Assembly (NCBI GenBank): GCA_026706385.1
Contig: JAPOYV010000056.1
Coordinates: 1-35,348 of the forward strand
Reading direction: 5' to 3'
From: Gammaproteobacteria bacterium
Lineage (GTDB): Bacteria > Pseudomonadota > Gammaproteobacteria > Pseudomonadales > Azotimanducaceae
DNA length: 35,348 nucleotides
The number at the start of each line of letters is the position of its first letter. Positions within the stretch are counted from its first letter, which is position 1. Below are positions 1-8,428 of the stretch, in pieces. The position numbers and the translations under genes are program-made. The notes under the pieces are model-generated. The model had not been told where the DNA came from. It did no database searches and saw only the letters and a program-made list of their open reading frames with translations.

Positions 1-85
1 TGCGAGGGGCAGGCCCCTCGCGCTCCCCGGCTGAGGGCTCTTCCATGCGAGGGGCAGGCCCCTCGCGCTCCCCGGCTGAGGGCTC
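1..85 (-). repeat. 45-bp palindrome-bearing tandem repeat, about two copies (left array)
   Basis: Two copies with a 45-bp period (starting at 1 and 46 on the plus strand); the left copy is cut by the window edge. Each contains a 9-bp perfect inverted repeat, gcgaggggc and gcccctcgc, separated by 2 bases. The copies are the reverse complement of the array in coaX (33759-33893). Both copies here read ccctcagcc and have spacer ct (sense strand), whereas all coaX copies read ccttcagcc. Confidence 0.9.
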
Positions 86-154
86 CTGCGCCCCAATGAC
101 AAGCACCGTCATCAGAAGGGCCAGGGAGGCCGTGGTGGCCGAGAGCGAGCGCAT
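1..154 (-). CDS. Exported protein of unknown function, 5' part only, carrying in-frame 15-residue repeats
   Basis: Reading leftward from an ATG at 154, 51 codons are visible before the window ends, so the gene is partial and its function cannot be told. Residues 1-23 look like a Sec signal peptide: a short basic start (M-R-S), a hydrophobic core (about residues 9-20) and a likely cleavage near V-I-G-A/Q-E. Directly after it, from residue 24, come two copies of E-P-S-A-G-E-R-E-G-P-A-P-R separated by M-E. These are encoded by the same 45-bp element found inside coaX at 33759-33893, in the same reading phase. The frame stays open upstream to a stop at 260-262, and no clear ribosome-binding site precedes the ATG, so the start is chosen mainly from the signal peptide. 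The lipoprotein gene upstream lies on the same strand. Confidence 0.55.
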   Translation of the reverse strand, partial: MRSLSATTASLALLMTVLVIGAQEPSAGEREGPAPRMEEPSAGEREGPAPR

Positions 155-276
155 GGGTCGGACAGTACACAAACGGTGCGGGTGGACCAAACCGAGTGCG
201 CTTGAGCGCGGTTGCCTTGAGCGCGGCGGACGTTTGCGCGCAGTGGTTGGACGCCGGCGCTAGAACGCGAAGCGGA

Positions 277-969
277 CTAGTCGAAGTGCGATAGCACCCG
301 GAACGTAATCGACTCGGGCGAGGCGTCCAGCACCTCCACACGTGCGCCCTTGTAGGTGAGCAGGTTGGATTGCGCCAGGTCGTATTCGACTTCGGTGTTG
401 AACGCCGGACGGGTGACGCTGGGCGAGGACTCGTGGTAGCCGATTCTGATCCGACCCGCGTGGATGCCGTTGTAAATCAGCTGCTGTTGGAAGGCTCGGT
501 CGGAGACTGCGAGTTGAGTCGTCTCGAGCCACAGCTGTCCCTTCTTGCACCACTTCAGATTGAACATGTCGACCACACAGATGCGGTCGCTCCGGGCCGG
601 CACATGCACCGCGCGAACCGGGTCGGAAAGGGGTGCGCGCAAGATCTTCCCCGGATCGCCATGGCGACTTGGCGAGTAGAACGCGCCCTGGCGCGTCTCG
701 CCATCCTTCGTGTATGTGCCGCTGCGCACGGTACAAGCCAGCGAGACCGGCACGTCGCGCGTTAAGTGAATCGCGTCGATCTCGATGCTCATACCTTCCT
801 TGAGCAGGCTCTCGCCGATGCCGACGGTCGCGACGGCCCCGATGGGCGGCTCGCTGAATCGGACTTCTTGGATCTCGTGGTTTCGGGACACGATGACGCA
901 ACCACTGGCGACGACCAAAGCCGCGAGCGCAATCAGTCCACCACTCGACCGAACAAACGTTGCCGGCAT
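277..969 (-). CDS. Putative lipoprotein of unknown function
   Basis: 230-residue protein starting at ATG 969, chosen because GGAGG sits 6 bases upstream; a longer reading from 993 lacks this. The N-terminus is basic and then hydrophobic, ending in a lipobox-like V-V-A-S-G-C, so export and lipid attachment at that cysteine are likely, although the residue at -3 is Ala rather than the preferred Leu. The rest has no motif I recognise. It contains several cysteines (for example in R-I-C-V-V-D and K-W-C-K-K) and many aromatic and beta-prone stretches, which suggests a compact envelope domain. The gene is divergent from the TonB-dependent receptor and upstream, on the same strand, of the partial exported protein at the left edge. 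Confidence 0.7.
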   Translation of the reverse strand: MPATFVRSSGGLIALAALVVASGCVIVSRNHEIQEVRFSEPPIGAVATVGIGESLLKEGMSIEIDAIHLTRDVPVSLACTVRSGTYTKDGETRQGAFYSPSRHGDPGKILRAPLSDPVRAVHVPARSDRICVVDMFNLKWCKKGQLWLETTQLAVSDRAFQQQLIYNGIHAGRIRIGYHESSPSVTRPAFNTEVEYDLAQSNLLTYKGARVEVLDASPESITFRVLSHFD

Positions 970-1174
970 GCGATCCTCCCGCCTCGGTGACAAGTGACCG
1001 TTTTGACCGCCGATGCGACGCGTGGTTCCGGCCTAGTGGGTCCGTTGACTTGCGCTTGGGGCAGCCCTGGCGAGCAACGCCCGTTGATGGCGAGCTGAAC
1101 CCATTGATGTCGTGTGGCGCACAATCAGTCCGAGAAAGGCGCCTGGGACTGTCTTGCCGTGCCGTTGTTCCATG

Positions 1175-1203
1175 TTGTGCGCCTGGCCGCCTCAGGCGCA
1201 CAA
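1175..1203 (+). promoter_or_regulatory. Perfect 11-bp inverted repeat in the leader of the TonB-dependent receptor
   Basis: Arms ttgtgcgcctg (1175-1185) and caggcgcacaa (1193-1203) flank a 7-base loop and end 29 bases before the receptor start. The half ggcgcacaatc of the right arm also occurs alone at 1116-1126. This could be an operator for a dimeric regulator or an RNA hairpin near the ribosome-binding site. It does not resemble a Fur box. Confidence 0.5.
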
Positions 1204-1232
1204 TCCGCTGCGACCTCAAGGGGGAGACGGTC

Positions 1233-3767
1233 ATGCTGACGGTTCGTCGGGTTGTCAAAGTCGCGTTGACGGCGCTCGCCGTGTCCACAGTCGCCACCGA
1301 GCAGCAATCCAGCCGCGCTGATCTCCGGTCCATCGAGGAGGTGGTCGTCATCGGCAGCCGTGCGCGCATCGAGAGCCGCGCCGACGAATTGCCTGTACCC
1401 GTGGACCTGCACGACGGCTTGGACGTGGAACGCACCGGCGAACTGGACCTTGGTGCGGCGTTGACCAAGCTCGCACCGTCCTTCAACTACACCCGGTTGT
1501 CGGTGGGCGACGGGGCACTCCTGAACGCCGCCACGTTGCGCGGGCTCGCGCCGGACCAGACGCTCGTGCTGGTCAACGGCAAGCGGCGGCACAGCATGGC
1601 GTGGCTGCGCGTCCTCGACGGCGTGATCGGCTACGGGACGGGCGGCACGGACCTGCGCGCGATTCCCTCGGCGGCGGTGTCCCGCGTCGAGGTGCTTCGC
1701 GACGGTGCGGCTGCGCAGTACGGTTCGGACGCCATTGCAGGCGTCATCAACCTGGCGCTCAAGGAGGCCACCGGCGGCGAAGTGACCGTGCATGGCGGCC
1801 GGACTGCCGACGCCGAGGGCGGTCGCCTCGGCGTGACCTTCAATGGCGGCATCGCGCTCGCGGGCGACGGCTTTCTCAACGTGACGGCCGAGTGGTACGA
1901 CAGCGAGGCGATCATGCGCAATGGCGGCAACGGAGGCCTGGATCCCCGCTACCAGGACGAACTCATCACCTTCAGTTCGCCGTCGCACGGTGGCCGTTTG
2001 CTGTTCTTCAACGCGGCACTGCCGGTCGGCGACGCGGCGGAACTCTACGCCTTTGGCGGGCTATCCAAGCGCGAGGGGCGCTCGACCGGCGCGTACCGGT
2101 TCCGCCACAACTATTGGGACGGCGTCCAAACCGGCGACGAGACGTGGGACTTCGTACTGCCGAACTTCATCACGTTCCACGAACGCAACACCCACCCCGT
2201 TTATCCAAACGGTTTCCTGCCTTACGAGGAGTCGGCAATCGATGACCAGTCGGTCGCGGTCGGTTGGCGAAACCCAGTGGGCGCATGGGACGTCGATGCG
2301 AGCCTCAACTACGGCAAGAACACCTTCGACTTCTCGGTCTCGGACTCGATCAACGCATCCATTGGCGCGCAATTCGTCGCCGACAACCCGGGTGCGAGCA
2401 TCGCGCAGATCGTCGCCAATGCGGGGCCGACGGCGGGTCACAGCGGCAGCATTGAGTTCGACCAGTTGACCTTCAACGTGGACGTCCGGCGCAACTTCGA
2501 CAGTCGAGCAGTGACGGCGCTTGCCGCCGGTCTTGAGCGGCGTAGCGAGAGCTACGGCCAGGTCGCGGGAGACACGGCGGCCTGGGCCTGCGGGACCCCC
2601 CATCGCACGGACTTCCGGGCCTTCGCGGTCGGGCCGGACGGCACGCCCTTGGACGGTACGGTCGCGGCGTGCGGATTCCAGGGCTATCCCGGTTACGGGC
2701 CGCGCAACGCAGCGCTGAGCGCCGGCGACCGGGACAGCCTGGCCGCCTACTTGGATCTCGAGAGCGCGCCGACGGAAGCGCTGAGTCTGGGTGCGGCGTT
2801 GCGGGCCGAGGACTACAGCGATGCGGGTGCGCAGACCACGGGCAAGGTGACGGCGCGTCTCGATCTCTCTCAGGCGCTCGCCTTGCGCGGCGCGCTGTCC
2901 ACCGGTTTTCGAGCGCCGAGCCTGTCGCAGCGGCGCTTCAACTCGATCCTGTTCGTCGGCAGCGAGCAGGGCTTGACGACCACGTTCTCGGCCAACGAAG
3001 GGCATCCGATCTCGCGCGCCTTCGGAGTCGACGCGCTCGAACACGAGACATCGCGAAACGCAAGCGCCGGCATCGTTCTGCGCTCAGCCGACGACCGGGC
3101 CCGGTTGACGGTGGACTTCTATCGCACCGACGTCGATGACCGGGTGGTGCGTTCCCAGGGCTTGGGGTGCACCGGGATTCCGGCGTGCGCCACCGAGCAG
3201 GTCGCCACGGCGGCGTTCTTCTTCAACGGTGTCGACACCAGCACCCAGGGCTTCGATGTGGCGGCACGGTGGGGGACGGCCTTTGCCGGGGGCTACCTTT
3301 GGCTGTCGGCGAACGCCCACGTCAACGAGACCGAGATCACAGGACGCAACCTGCCGGAACGGGTGCCGGCGGGTTTGAGCTTCGGCGACTACTACGGTGG
3401 CTGGGGGGCGGCCGTTCTGGAGCGCGGTCAACCGCAGAGCCAGGCCAACGTCGCGGCCGACTGGCAGCGCGGCGACTGGGGTGCGCTCTTGCGCGTGAAC
3501 CACTTCGGCGACACCGTGCAGCATCCGATCGACACCGGCGAGATCGCGGTGGACGCGGCACGCACGTTTGACCTGGAAGCGCGTTTCGAGGGCCGCAGCC
3601 TCCGGGGCGCGGTAGGTGTCAACAACCTGTTCGACGAGTTGCCGACGGAGCTGCCGAAAACGCATTTGTCGAACGTGCTGTGGGGAATCCGCTATCCAAC
3701 GGACACGCCCTTCGGCCTTGCGGGACGCTTCGCCTACTTCCGCGTGAGCTTCGGAATCGGTCGCTAG
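1233..3767 (+). CDS. TonB-dependent outer-membrane receptor
   Basis: 844-residue protein starting at ATG 1233 behind a GGGGGAG ribosome-binding site; the frame is open further upstream but without a better start. A signal peptide (about residues 1-29) is followed by a TonB-box-like E-E-V-V-V-I-G-S-R. A plug domain (about 40-180) has the usual L-V-L-V-N-G-K-R-R, a block around V-S-R-V-E-V-L-R-D-G-A-A-A-Q-Y-G-S-D-A-I-A-G-V-I-N and then the barrel. The barrel shows typical strand pieces such as S-T-G-F-R-A-P-S-L-S-Q and, near the end, G-V-N-N-L-F-D. The last residues are F-G-I-G-R rather than a terminal Phe. Such receptors import siderophores, cobalamin, sugars or other large ligands using TonB energy. 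The ligand cannot be deduced here: the neighbours (aldolase, DUF2332) do not name one, and no Fur box is visible upstream. Confidence 0.93.
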   Translation: MLTVRRVVKVALTALAVSTVATEQQSSRADLRSIEEVVVIGSRARIESRADELPVPVDLHDGLDVERTGELDLGAALTKLAPSFNYTRLSVGDGALLNAATLRGLAPDQTLVLVNGKRRHSMAWLRVLDGVIGYGTGGTDLRAIPSAAVSRVEVLRDGAAAQYGSDAIAGVINLALKEATGGEVTVHGGRTADAEGGRLGVTFNGGIALAGDGFLNVTAEWYDSEAIMRNGGNGGLDPRYQDELITFSSPSHGGRLLFFNAALPVGDAAELYAFGGLSKREGRSTGAYRFRHNYWDGVQTGDETWDFVLPNFITFHERNTHPVYPNGFLPYEESAIDDQSVAVGWRNPVGAWDVDASLNYGKNTFDFSVSDSINASIGAQFVADNPGASIAQIVANAGPTAGHSGSIEFDQLTFNVDVRRNFDSRAVTALAAGLERRSESYGQVAGDTAAWACGTPHRTDFRAFAVGPDGTPLDGTVAACGFQGYPGYGPRNAALSAGDRDSLAAYLDLESAPTEALSLGAALRAEDYSDAGAQTTGKVTARLDLSQALALRGALSTGFRAPSLSQRRFNSILFVGSEQGLTTTFSANEGHPISRAFGVDALEHETSRNASAGIVLRSADDRARLTVDFYRTDVDDRVVRSQGLGCTGIPACATEQVATAAFFFNGVDTSTQGFDVAARWGTAFAGGYLWLSANAHVNETEITGRNLPERVPAGLSFGDYYGGWGAAVLERGQPQSQANVAADWQRGDWGALLRVNHFGDTVQHPIDTGEIAVDAARTFDLEARFEGRSLRGAVGVNNLFDELPTELPKTHLSNVLWGIRYPTDTPFGLAGRFAYFRVSFGIGR

Positions 3768-3789
3768 GGCTACCGGCAACTCGCGAGCG

Positions 3790-4545
3790 CTAGTCAATAC
3801 CTTCGAGCGCGCTCGCCTTGAACGCCGCCGCGCCGGCGCCAACCCAGGGCCCGGTGACGGTGAAGAAGAACCGCACGCCGATCTCGGCGAAGTGACGCAC
3901 GTTGCTGTTCATCGCCAACGTCCCGGCCGTGCGGCCTGCGGCGACGATCCGCTTGAGCGCGTCCTCGATCTTCTCTTGGACATCAGGGTGCCCCATGTCG
4001 CCGATGTGCCCCATCGAAGCGGCGAAGTCCGACGGCGCGACGAAGAATACGCCGATGCCATCCACCTCGAGGATCTCGTCGAGGTTCTGCCACGCCTCGA
4101 TGTCCTCGATGAGGGCGATAAGCAGCGTCTCGTCGTTGGCGCGGGCCAGGTAGTCGCCAACGCCGTAGCCCTGCCGGCTGGTGAATAGGCCGCGCTTGCC
4201 GAGCGGCGGGAACTTGCCGCCGGCAACTAGGTTTTCCGCATCCGCCCGTGTATCCACGTGCGGCACGACGATCGCCTGCGCGCCGCGGTCGAGCGTGCGA
4301 TAGATAAGGCCCTGCTCGTTGCGGTTGACGCGCACGACCGAGGTCATGCCCCAGATGTCGCACGCCCGGGTCAGGTTCCCGAGATCGGCGGCATCGACGC
4401 CACCGTGCTCGCCCTCGAGCCAGACGCCGTCGAAGCCGACCGGACCGAAGGCGTCGATGTCATCGGCGTGGGTGAACCCGCCGATGACGAATGCCGGCTC
4501 GCCGGCCTCGAGTTTGCGACGGATGCGGTTCGGGCGTAGCTCCAC
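3790..4545 (-). CDS. HpcH/HpaI family aldolase (class II, 2-oxo-acid type)
   Basis: 251-residue protein, a normal length for this family. The start chosen is GTG 4545 (M-E-L-R-P-N-R-I-R-R); a longer frame reaches 4677 but its N-terminus is not aldolase-like and overlaps the DUF2332 gene. Family blocks are visible: W-L-E-G-E-H-G-G-V (catalytic-base His region), V-R-V-N-R-N, V-P-H-V-D-T-R-A-D-A-E, the P-P-L-G-K-R-G loop, the metal-binding A-L-I-E-D-I-E region and V-A-P-S-D-F-A-A-S-M-G. Family members cleave or form 4-hydroxy-2-oxo acids with pyruvate and a divalent metal, for example in aromatic or sugar-acid breakdown. The natural substrate is not evident. The gene follows DUF2332 on the same strand and is convergent with the TonB receptor (22-base gap). 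Confidence 0.85.
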   Translation of the reverse strand: MELRPNRIRRKLEAGEPAFVIGGFTHADDIDAFGPVGFDGVWLEGEHGGVDAADLGNLTRACDIWGMTSVVRVNRNEQGLIYRTLDRGAQAIVVPHVDTRADAENLVAGGKFPPLGKRGLFTSRQGYGVGDYLARANDETLLIALIEDIEAWQNLDEILEVDGIGVFFVAPSDFAASMGHIGDMGHPDVQEKIEDALKRIVAAGRTAGTLAMNSNVRHFAEIGVRFFFTVTGPWVGAGAAAFKASALEGID

Positions 4546-4603
4546 GACGAGGACTCCGGGTGAAAGCCGCGGATCATGCCATGTTCGCTCTGTGCCGGTC
4601 GCG

Positions 4604-5713
4604 CTAACCGTCCGACCACTCCACCCAGCGCCCGTGAGCGCTCCGCAAGACGGACAGCAGGGGGCGCGAGCGCCCATTGACGAGCCGCGTAACGTTCAAA
4701 TGCTCGCCCTCCGACGAGACGTGGTACACGGGCCTTTGGTGCGATGCGGAACGGAGCGCTTCCGTAAACGCTGCCCGAGCGGAAGCCGGGAACTGGTTGA
4801 GAACGTGGCAGTGGAAGATGCAGAGCGCCGCGCCGATCGGCGCGGCCCGGATCAACTCGGACAGCCTCTCAACGGCATCCCCGGCCACGACGCGAGGCGA
4901 GTCCTGCAACCAGATCCGACGGGCGTTGGCGAGGAGGACCGTGCGATCCGCATGGTCCGCCCAGACCAGCGCCTGGAGCCAGCGGTATTGCTCGTCGTCC
5001 GCAAGGTCGATCGGCTCGAGGTCGATGCCGACGCGATAGGCAACCTCCGGGAACCGCGCGGGCGTCTCGGGCATGGGTCCACGGCTTTCGCAGTCGATCC
5101 GCACCGGTGAACGCCCGGTTCCGAACGCCGAGCCGTCGGAGTAGCGGTAGTCGAATCGATCCCAGAGCAGGTTCAATCCGGCCCCGGCACCGACGTCGAT
5201 CAGCGCCACGGGCTGTCGCGCGACTTTGGACACGATGCCGAACGCGGGCATCAGGTGCGAGCAGCGACCGACCTCGTTGGTCTGCACGTTGCGGCTCTCG
5301 AGGAGTGCGAGGATCCGGGCGCGGTTGTCGGCGCAGAACTCCGCAAAGGCACCGGGCAGCGCCGCGGAGGGGCGATCACCCCGCGCCGCCCGCTCGTAGT
5401 GCGGGGCAAGCGCCGATCTCGGCGCGTCCTGGACGACGCGCTTGACGGCGGCGAGCAAGAGGTTCGGGATCGGCTGCCCGGCGCGGCATTCGCGCGCCAA
5501 CGCGAGCAGATCGGGGTGCTTGGCGATGTACCGCGAGAGCGCGGCGTACGTTGGCGAGTTCACGCTCATTCCGGATCCCGACGCGGCGCACTCGAGATCG
5601 GCGAACTCCACGAAGCGACGTGCCAAGGCGGCATCTGTCCGCTTGAGTCGGTTCTGGTCCACGTCGTCCGGACCGGGCATGCCCGATTGGCGCGCGTCGA
5701 CGGCTGTTGCCAT
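4604..5713 (-). CDS. DUF2332 family protein
   Basis: 369 residues starting at ATG 5713, with AAGGA about 9 bases upstream. The recognisable blocks are S-R-N-V-Q-T-N-E-V-G-R-C (about residue 138) and V-A-L-I-D-V-G-A-G-A-G-L-N-L-L-W-D-R, the hallmark of DUF2332 and similar in shape to a methyltransferase motif I. A later C-I-F-H-C-H-V-L-N-Q-F-P and the H-V-S-S-E-G-E-H-L-N block are also typical. No experimental function is known to me for the family; the glycine-rich block suggests an S-adenosylmethionine-type fold, which is inference. It lies upstream of the aldolase on the same strand and is divergent from the metalloprotease. Confidence 0.85.
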   Translation of the reverse strand: MATAVDARQSGMPGPDDVDQNRLKRTDAALARRFVEFADLECAASGSGMSVNSPTYAALSRYIAKHPDLLALARECRAGQPIPNLLLAAVKRVVQDAPRSALAPHYERAARGDRPSAALPGAFAEFCADNRARILALLESRNVQTNEVGRCSHLMPAFGIVSKVARQPVALIDVGAGAGLNLLWDRFDYRYSDGSAFGTGRSPVRIDCESRGPMPETPARFPEVAYRVGIDLEPIDLADDEQYRWLQALVWADHADRTVLLANARRIWLQDSPRVVAGDAVERLSELIRAAPIGAALCIFHCHVLNQFPASARAAFTEALRSASHQRPVYHVSSEGEHLNVTRLVNGRSRPLLSVLRSAHGRWVEWSDG

Positions 5714-5785
5714 GTCAGTAGATTCCTTGGGTCTTGGCGGCGTCCACGTACCGCACGGAATGCGAGGCGGCGGCCAGCATGGGAT

Positions 5786-5794
5786 TGCTACACT
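5786..5794 (+). promoter_or_regulatory. Possible extended -10 promoter element for the metalloprotease
   Basis: TGCTACACT matches an extended -10 (TGN plus 4 of 6 bases of TATAAT) about 31 bases before the chosen start in the divergent intergenic region. No good -35 is visible, so this is weak. Confidence 0.3.
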
Positions 5795-5824
5795 ATAGGC
5801 GGGCCGACTGCAGCAGTCGTCAGC

Positions 5825-8428
5825 ATGTGCGCAACCCGGCGCGACTGGGCGGGCTTCTCAGTGAGCGTGCCTCTCCGATCACCGAAAACGACTTGGCTTG
5901 CCTGCGTGATTGCGAGCTTCGCGGTCGGCCTCGTGCCGCCTGGCGGCGCCGAGCCTGCTGCGTCGACGCCGTGCGCCGAGGAGCAATCGGAACCCCTAAC
6001 CGACGACGTGCTGTGGTGGTTGGTGCGACGCCCCTGGTGGCGTGCTCCGCCCGGGCGCCCAGAGCCGCCGGACATCGTGCAAGCGACCGGGGACAGCCTC
6101 ACCGCGATCTGGCCGCCGCCTGCGGACGGCAGTCCCGTACCGACTACCGGCTACGACGTCGGATACCGGGCGGCTGGCGACGCGGACTACATTGCATGGC
6201 CGCATGACAGCGACGCGCCCGAGGCCACGATCACCGGCCTCGTCGACGACACCACTTACCAGATCCGCGTGCGTGCCGCGAACGAGTTCGGCGCCGGCGA
6301 CTGGTCGCTGCCGGGAACTGGAACGACGCTCATCGCGCGACCGCAGTTCGCCGAGGGCGAGAGCGCAACGCGAGAGGTTCCTGAAAACACCGTACCGGGG
6401 TCGCCGGTCGGCAGCCCGGTGACGGCCACGGCGGGTCGCCGGTCGCCTGCCTACGCCTTAAGCGGCCCCGATGCGGACGCATTTCTTGTCGACGACGCGA
6501 CGGGTCAGATCAGCACCCGCGACGGTGTCGCGTACGACCACGAGGTTCGGCCGCGCTATGAACTGGCGGTGGAGGCGACTGCGGGCGAACACGTGGCGAG
6601 CCTTGCGCTGACTGTGTTCGTCACCGATGTGGACGAGCCGCCGGACGCGCCGGCGCGGCCGAGCGTGGAGTCCGCGACCGCGACGAGCTTGACGATCGGC
6701 TGGGAGGAACCTGGCAACACCGGTCCGCGGATTGACGACTACGACGTCGAGTACCGCTCGCCGGAGGAGGACTTCCAGGACGCCGGACACGATGGCCGGG
6801 CGAGGACCGCGCGACTCACGGGCCTAGAGTCCCAGACGCAGTACGAGTTTCGCGTCCGCGCCGCGAATGCCGAAGGCACGGGTCCTTGGTCCGAGTTGGG
6901 TGCCGGAATGACCAGGACGCCGCTCCCCAACTCGCCGCCCCGGATCCTGGCGGACCGTCTGCCGAGCACGACGACCTTGACCGCCGGCGGGGCGGCGGAG
7001 CGCTTCGACCTGTCGGATGCGTTCGCGGAGCCGGACGACGAGTTCGTTTGGCTCGAAGCTGCGTCGCGGAACTCGTCGGTGGCGGTCGCTGCCGTAGAAG
7101 GGCACGTCGTCGTCGTGCGTCCAATCGCCGTTGGCCGGGCGACAATTGCGGTGACCGCTCACGACCCCATGGGCCAGACGGCAGCGGGAACGTTCATGGT
7201 CATCGTCGGAGCACAGCTCCGCTCTGATCCGACGGCCACCTTTGACACCACAGGGGACAACCTGACGGTCGAGTTCACGGACGCCTTCGCGCTGGACGAG
7301 CAACGGTCCTACGAGGCCCGTGCGCGGCAGAAGGCCCCGGTGGGCAGTTGGGGGACCTTCTGCTTCACCGCCACCAACAACGCAGGCACCGCCGCCGACC
7401 TCACCGTGTCCGTTGAGGTCTCTGTTGATTCGTTCGCCGAGCCCGGCATGACCTACGAGGTCGTGTATCGCTACCGCGGCTCCTCGTGTGCCGATTCGGT
7501 GAGCGCGGGCTGGTCCCGGGTCGCGGAGGCGACGACCCCTGGATCAAGTCGCTTCGACATCGATGCCGTGGTCGTGGGCACCGCCACGGCGAGCCTCCGT
7601 AGCGCCGTGGAGTCGGCGGCGGACACCTGGGCGAGTATCGTCACGACGAGTCTCCCGGACATCGACTTCTCGGACGGACCGATATCGCTCGACGGCTGCG
7701 TGCCCGGACAAGCCCCGGTGGCGGACGTGATTGACGACTTGCGCATTTTCGTGCGCCTCGCCTCGATCGACGGTGTCGGCGGTACGCTGGCGTCCGCGGG
7801 ACCGTGCTTCCGACGGCGGGCCTCGTGGCTGCCCGCCGTCGCCCAAATCACGCTGGATTCGGACGATCTTGAGGACACATCGCCGATGCTGCTGCGGCAC
7901 GTGCTACTGCACGAGATGGGGCACGCCCTCGGTTTCGGCATCTGGCACGAGTTCAGCCTGCTGCGGAACCCAGCTCTCAATCAACTTCGGCAGGAGGTCC
8001 GGCCGCCGCCCGACACGCACTTCGTAGGTCCGCTGGCCCTGGCAGCGTTCGACGTGGCCGGCGGCAGTTCCCACAAGGGCGGCAAAGTCCCCGTGGCGAA
8101 CGTTGGAGGCGCCGGGCGCGCGGACAGTCATTGGCGGGAATCCGTGCTCGGTCACGAACTGATGACGCCAATCCTGACGATCGGCCAGGCGCAGCCGCTG
8201 AGCGCCATCACGATCCAGTCCCTGGCCGACTTGGGGTACGGCGTGGACGTGTCGCGTGCCGAGTCCTTTGCGCTGCCACAGTCCGCCACCAGCTTTGCGC
8301 TGCGTGCACAGGTCCTCGCCGCGACGGTGCCTGGGAGGTGCGTCGTCACGTCGGGCTCAGGCACCGTGGACGAGCAACTGCACATCGTCCCCATCGCGGT
8401 CGATGCCGTGTCATTGACGGGGCGGTGA
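5825..8428 (+). CDS. Secreted leishmanolysin-like metalloprotease with fibronectin III and cadherin-like domains
   Basis: 867 residues from ATG 5825; GTG at 5861 or 5867 would also leave a signal peptide (basic P-L-R-S-P-K then a hydrophobic core) and remain possible. Domain order: fibronectin type III (about 78-168), cadherin-like (about 172-270, with V-P-E-N-T and D-A-T-G-Q-I-S), a second fibronectin III (about 272-365, with S-L-T-I-G-W and Y-E-F-R-V-R-A-A-N), an Ig-like stretch (about 366-465), a beta-rich segment (about 467-570) and the protease. The zinc motif is H-E-M-G-H (696-700) within L-L-H-E-M-G-H-A-L-G-F-G. The expected third ligand lies in D-S-H-W-R-E-S (His 769), followed by H-E-L-M-T-P and an S-L-A-D-L-G-Y tail, as in M8-type enzymes. 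It probably acts outside the cell on proteins; the beta domains may bind surfaces or partners. The stop overlaps the next start by one base (TGATG). Confidence 0.85.
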   Translation: MCATRRDWAGFSVSVPLRSPKTTWLACVIASFAVGLVPPGGAEPAASTPCAEEQSEPLTDDVLWWLVRRPWWRAPPGRPEPPDIVQATGDSLTAIWPPPADGSPVPTTGYDVGYRAAGDADYIAWPHDSDAPEATITGLVDDTTYQIRVRAANEFGAGDWSLPGTGTTLIARPQFAEGESATREVPENTVPGSPVGSPVTATAGRRSPAYALSGPDADAFLVDDATGQISTRDGVAYDHEVRPRYELAVEATAGEHVASLALTVFVTDVDEPPDAPARPSVESATATSLTIGWEEPGNTGPRIDDYDVEYRSPEEDFQDAGHDGRARTARLTGLESQTQYEFRVRAANAEGTGPWSELGAGMTRTPLPNSPPRILADRLPSTTTLTAGGAAERFDLSDAFAEPDDEFVWLEAASRNSSVAVAAVEGHVVVVRPIAVGRATIAVTAHDPMGQTAAGTFMVIVGAQLRSDPTATFDTTGDNLTVEFTDAFALDEQRSYEARARQKAPVGSWGTFCFTATNNAGTAADLTVSVEVSVDSFAEPGMTYEVVYRYRGSSCADSVSAGWSRVAEATTPGSSRFDIDAVVVGTATASLRSAVESAADTWASIVTTSLPDIDFSDGPISLDGCVPGQAPVADVIDDLRIFVRLASIDGVGGTLASAGPCFRRRASWLPAVAQITLDSDDLEDTSPMLLRHVLLHEMGHALGFGIWHEFSLLRNPALNQLRQEVRPPPDTHFVGPLALAAFDVAGGSSHKGGKVPVANVGGAGRADSHWRESVLGHELMTPILTIGQAQPLSAITIQSLADLGYGVDVSRAESFALPQSATSFALRAQVLAATVPGRCVVTSGSGTVDEQLHIVPIAVDAVSLTGR

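Noticed and set aside
960-1232. N-terminal extension of the TonB receptor
   Set aside because: The frame is open, but this part includes the hairpin and divergent promoter region and lacks a signal peptide; the ATG at 1233 has a good ribosome-binding site and signal peptide.
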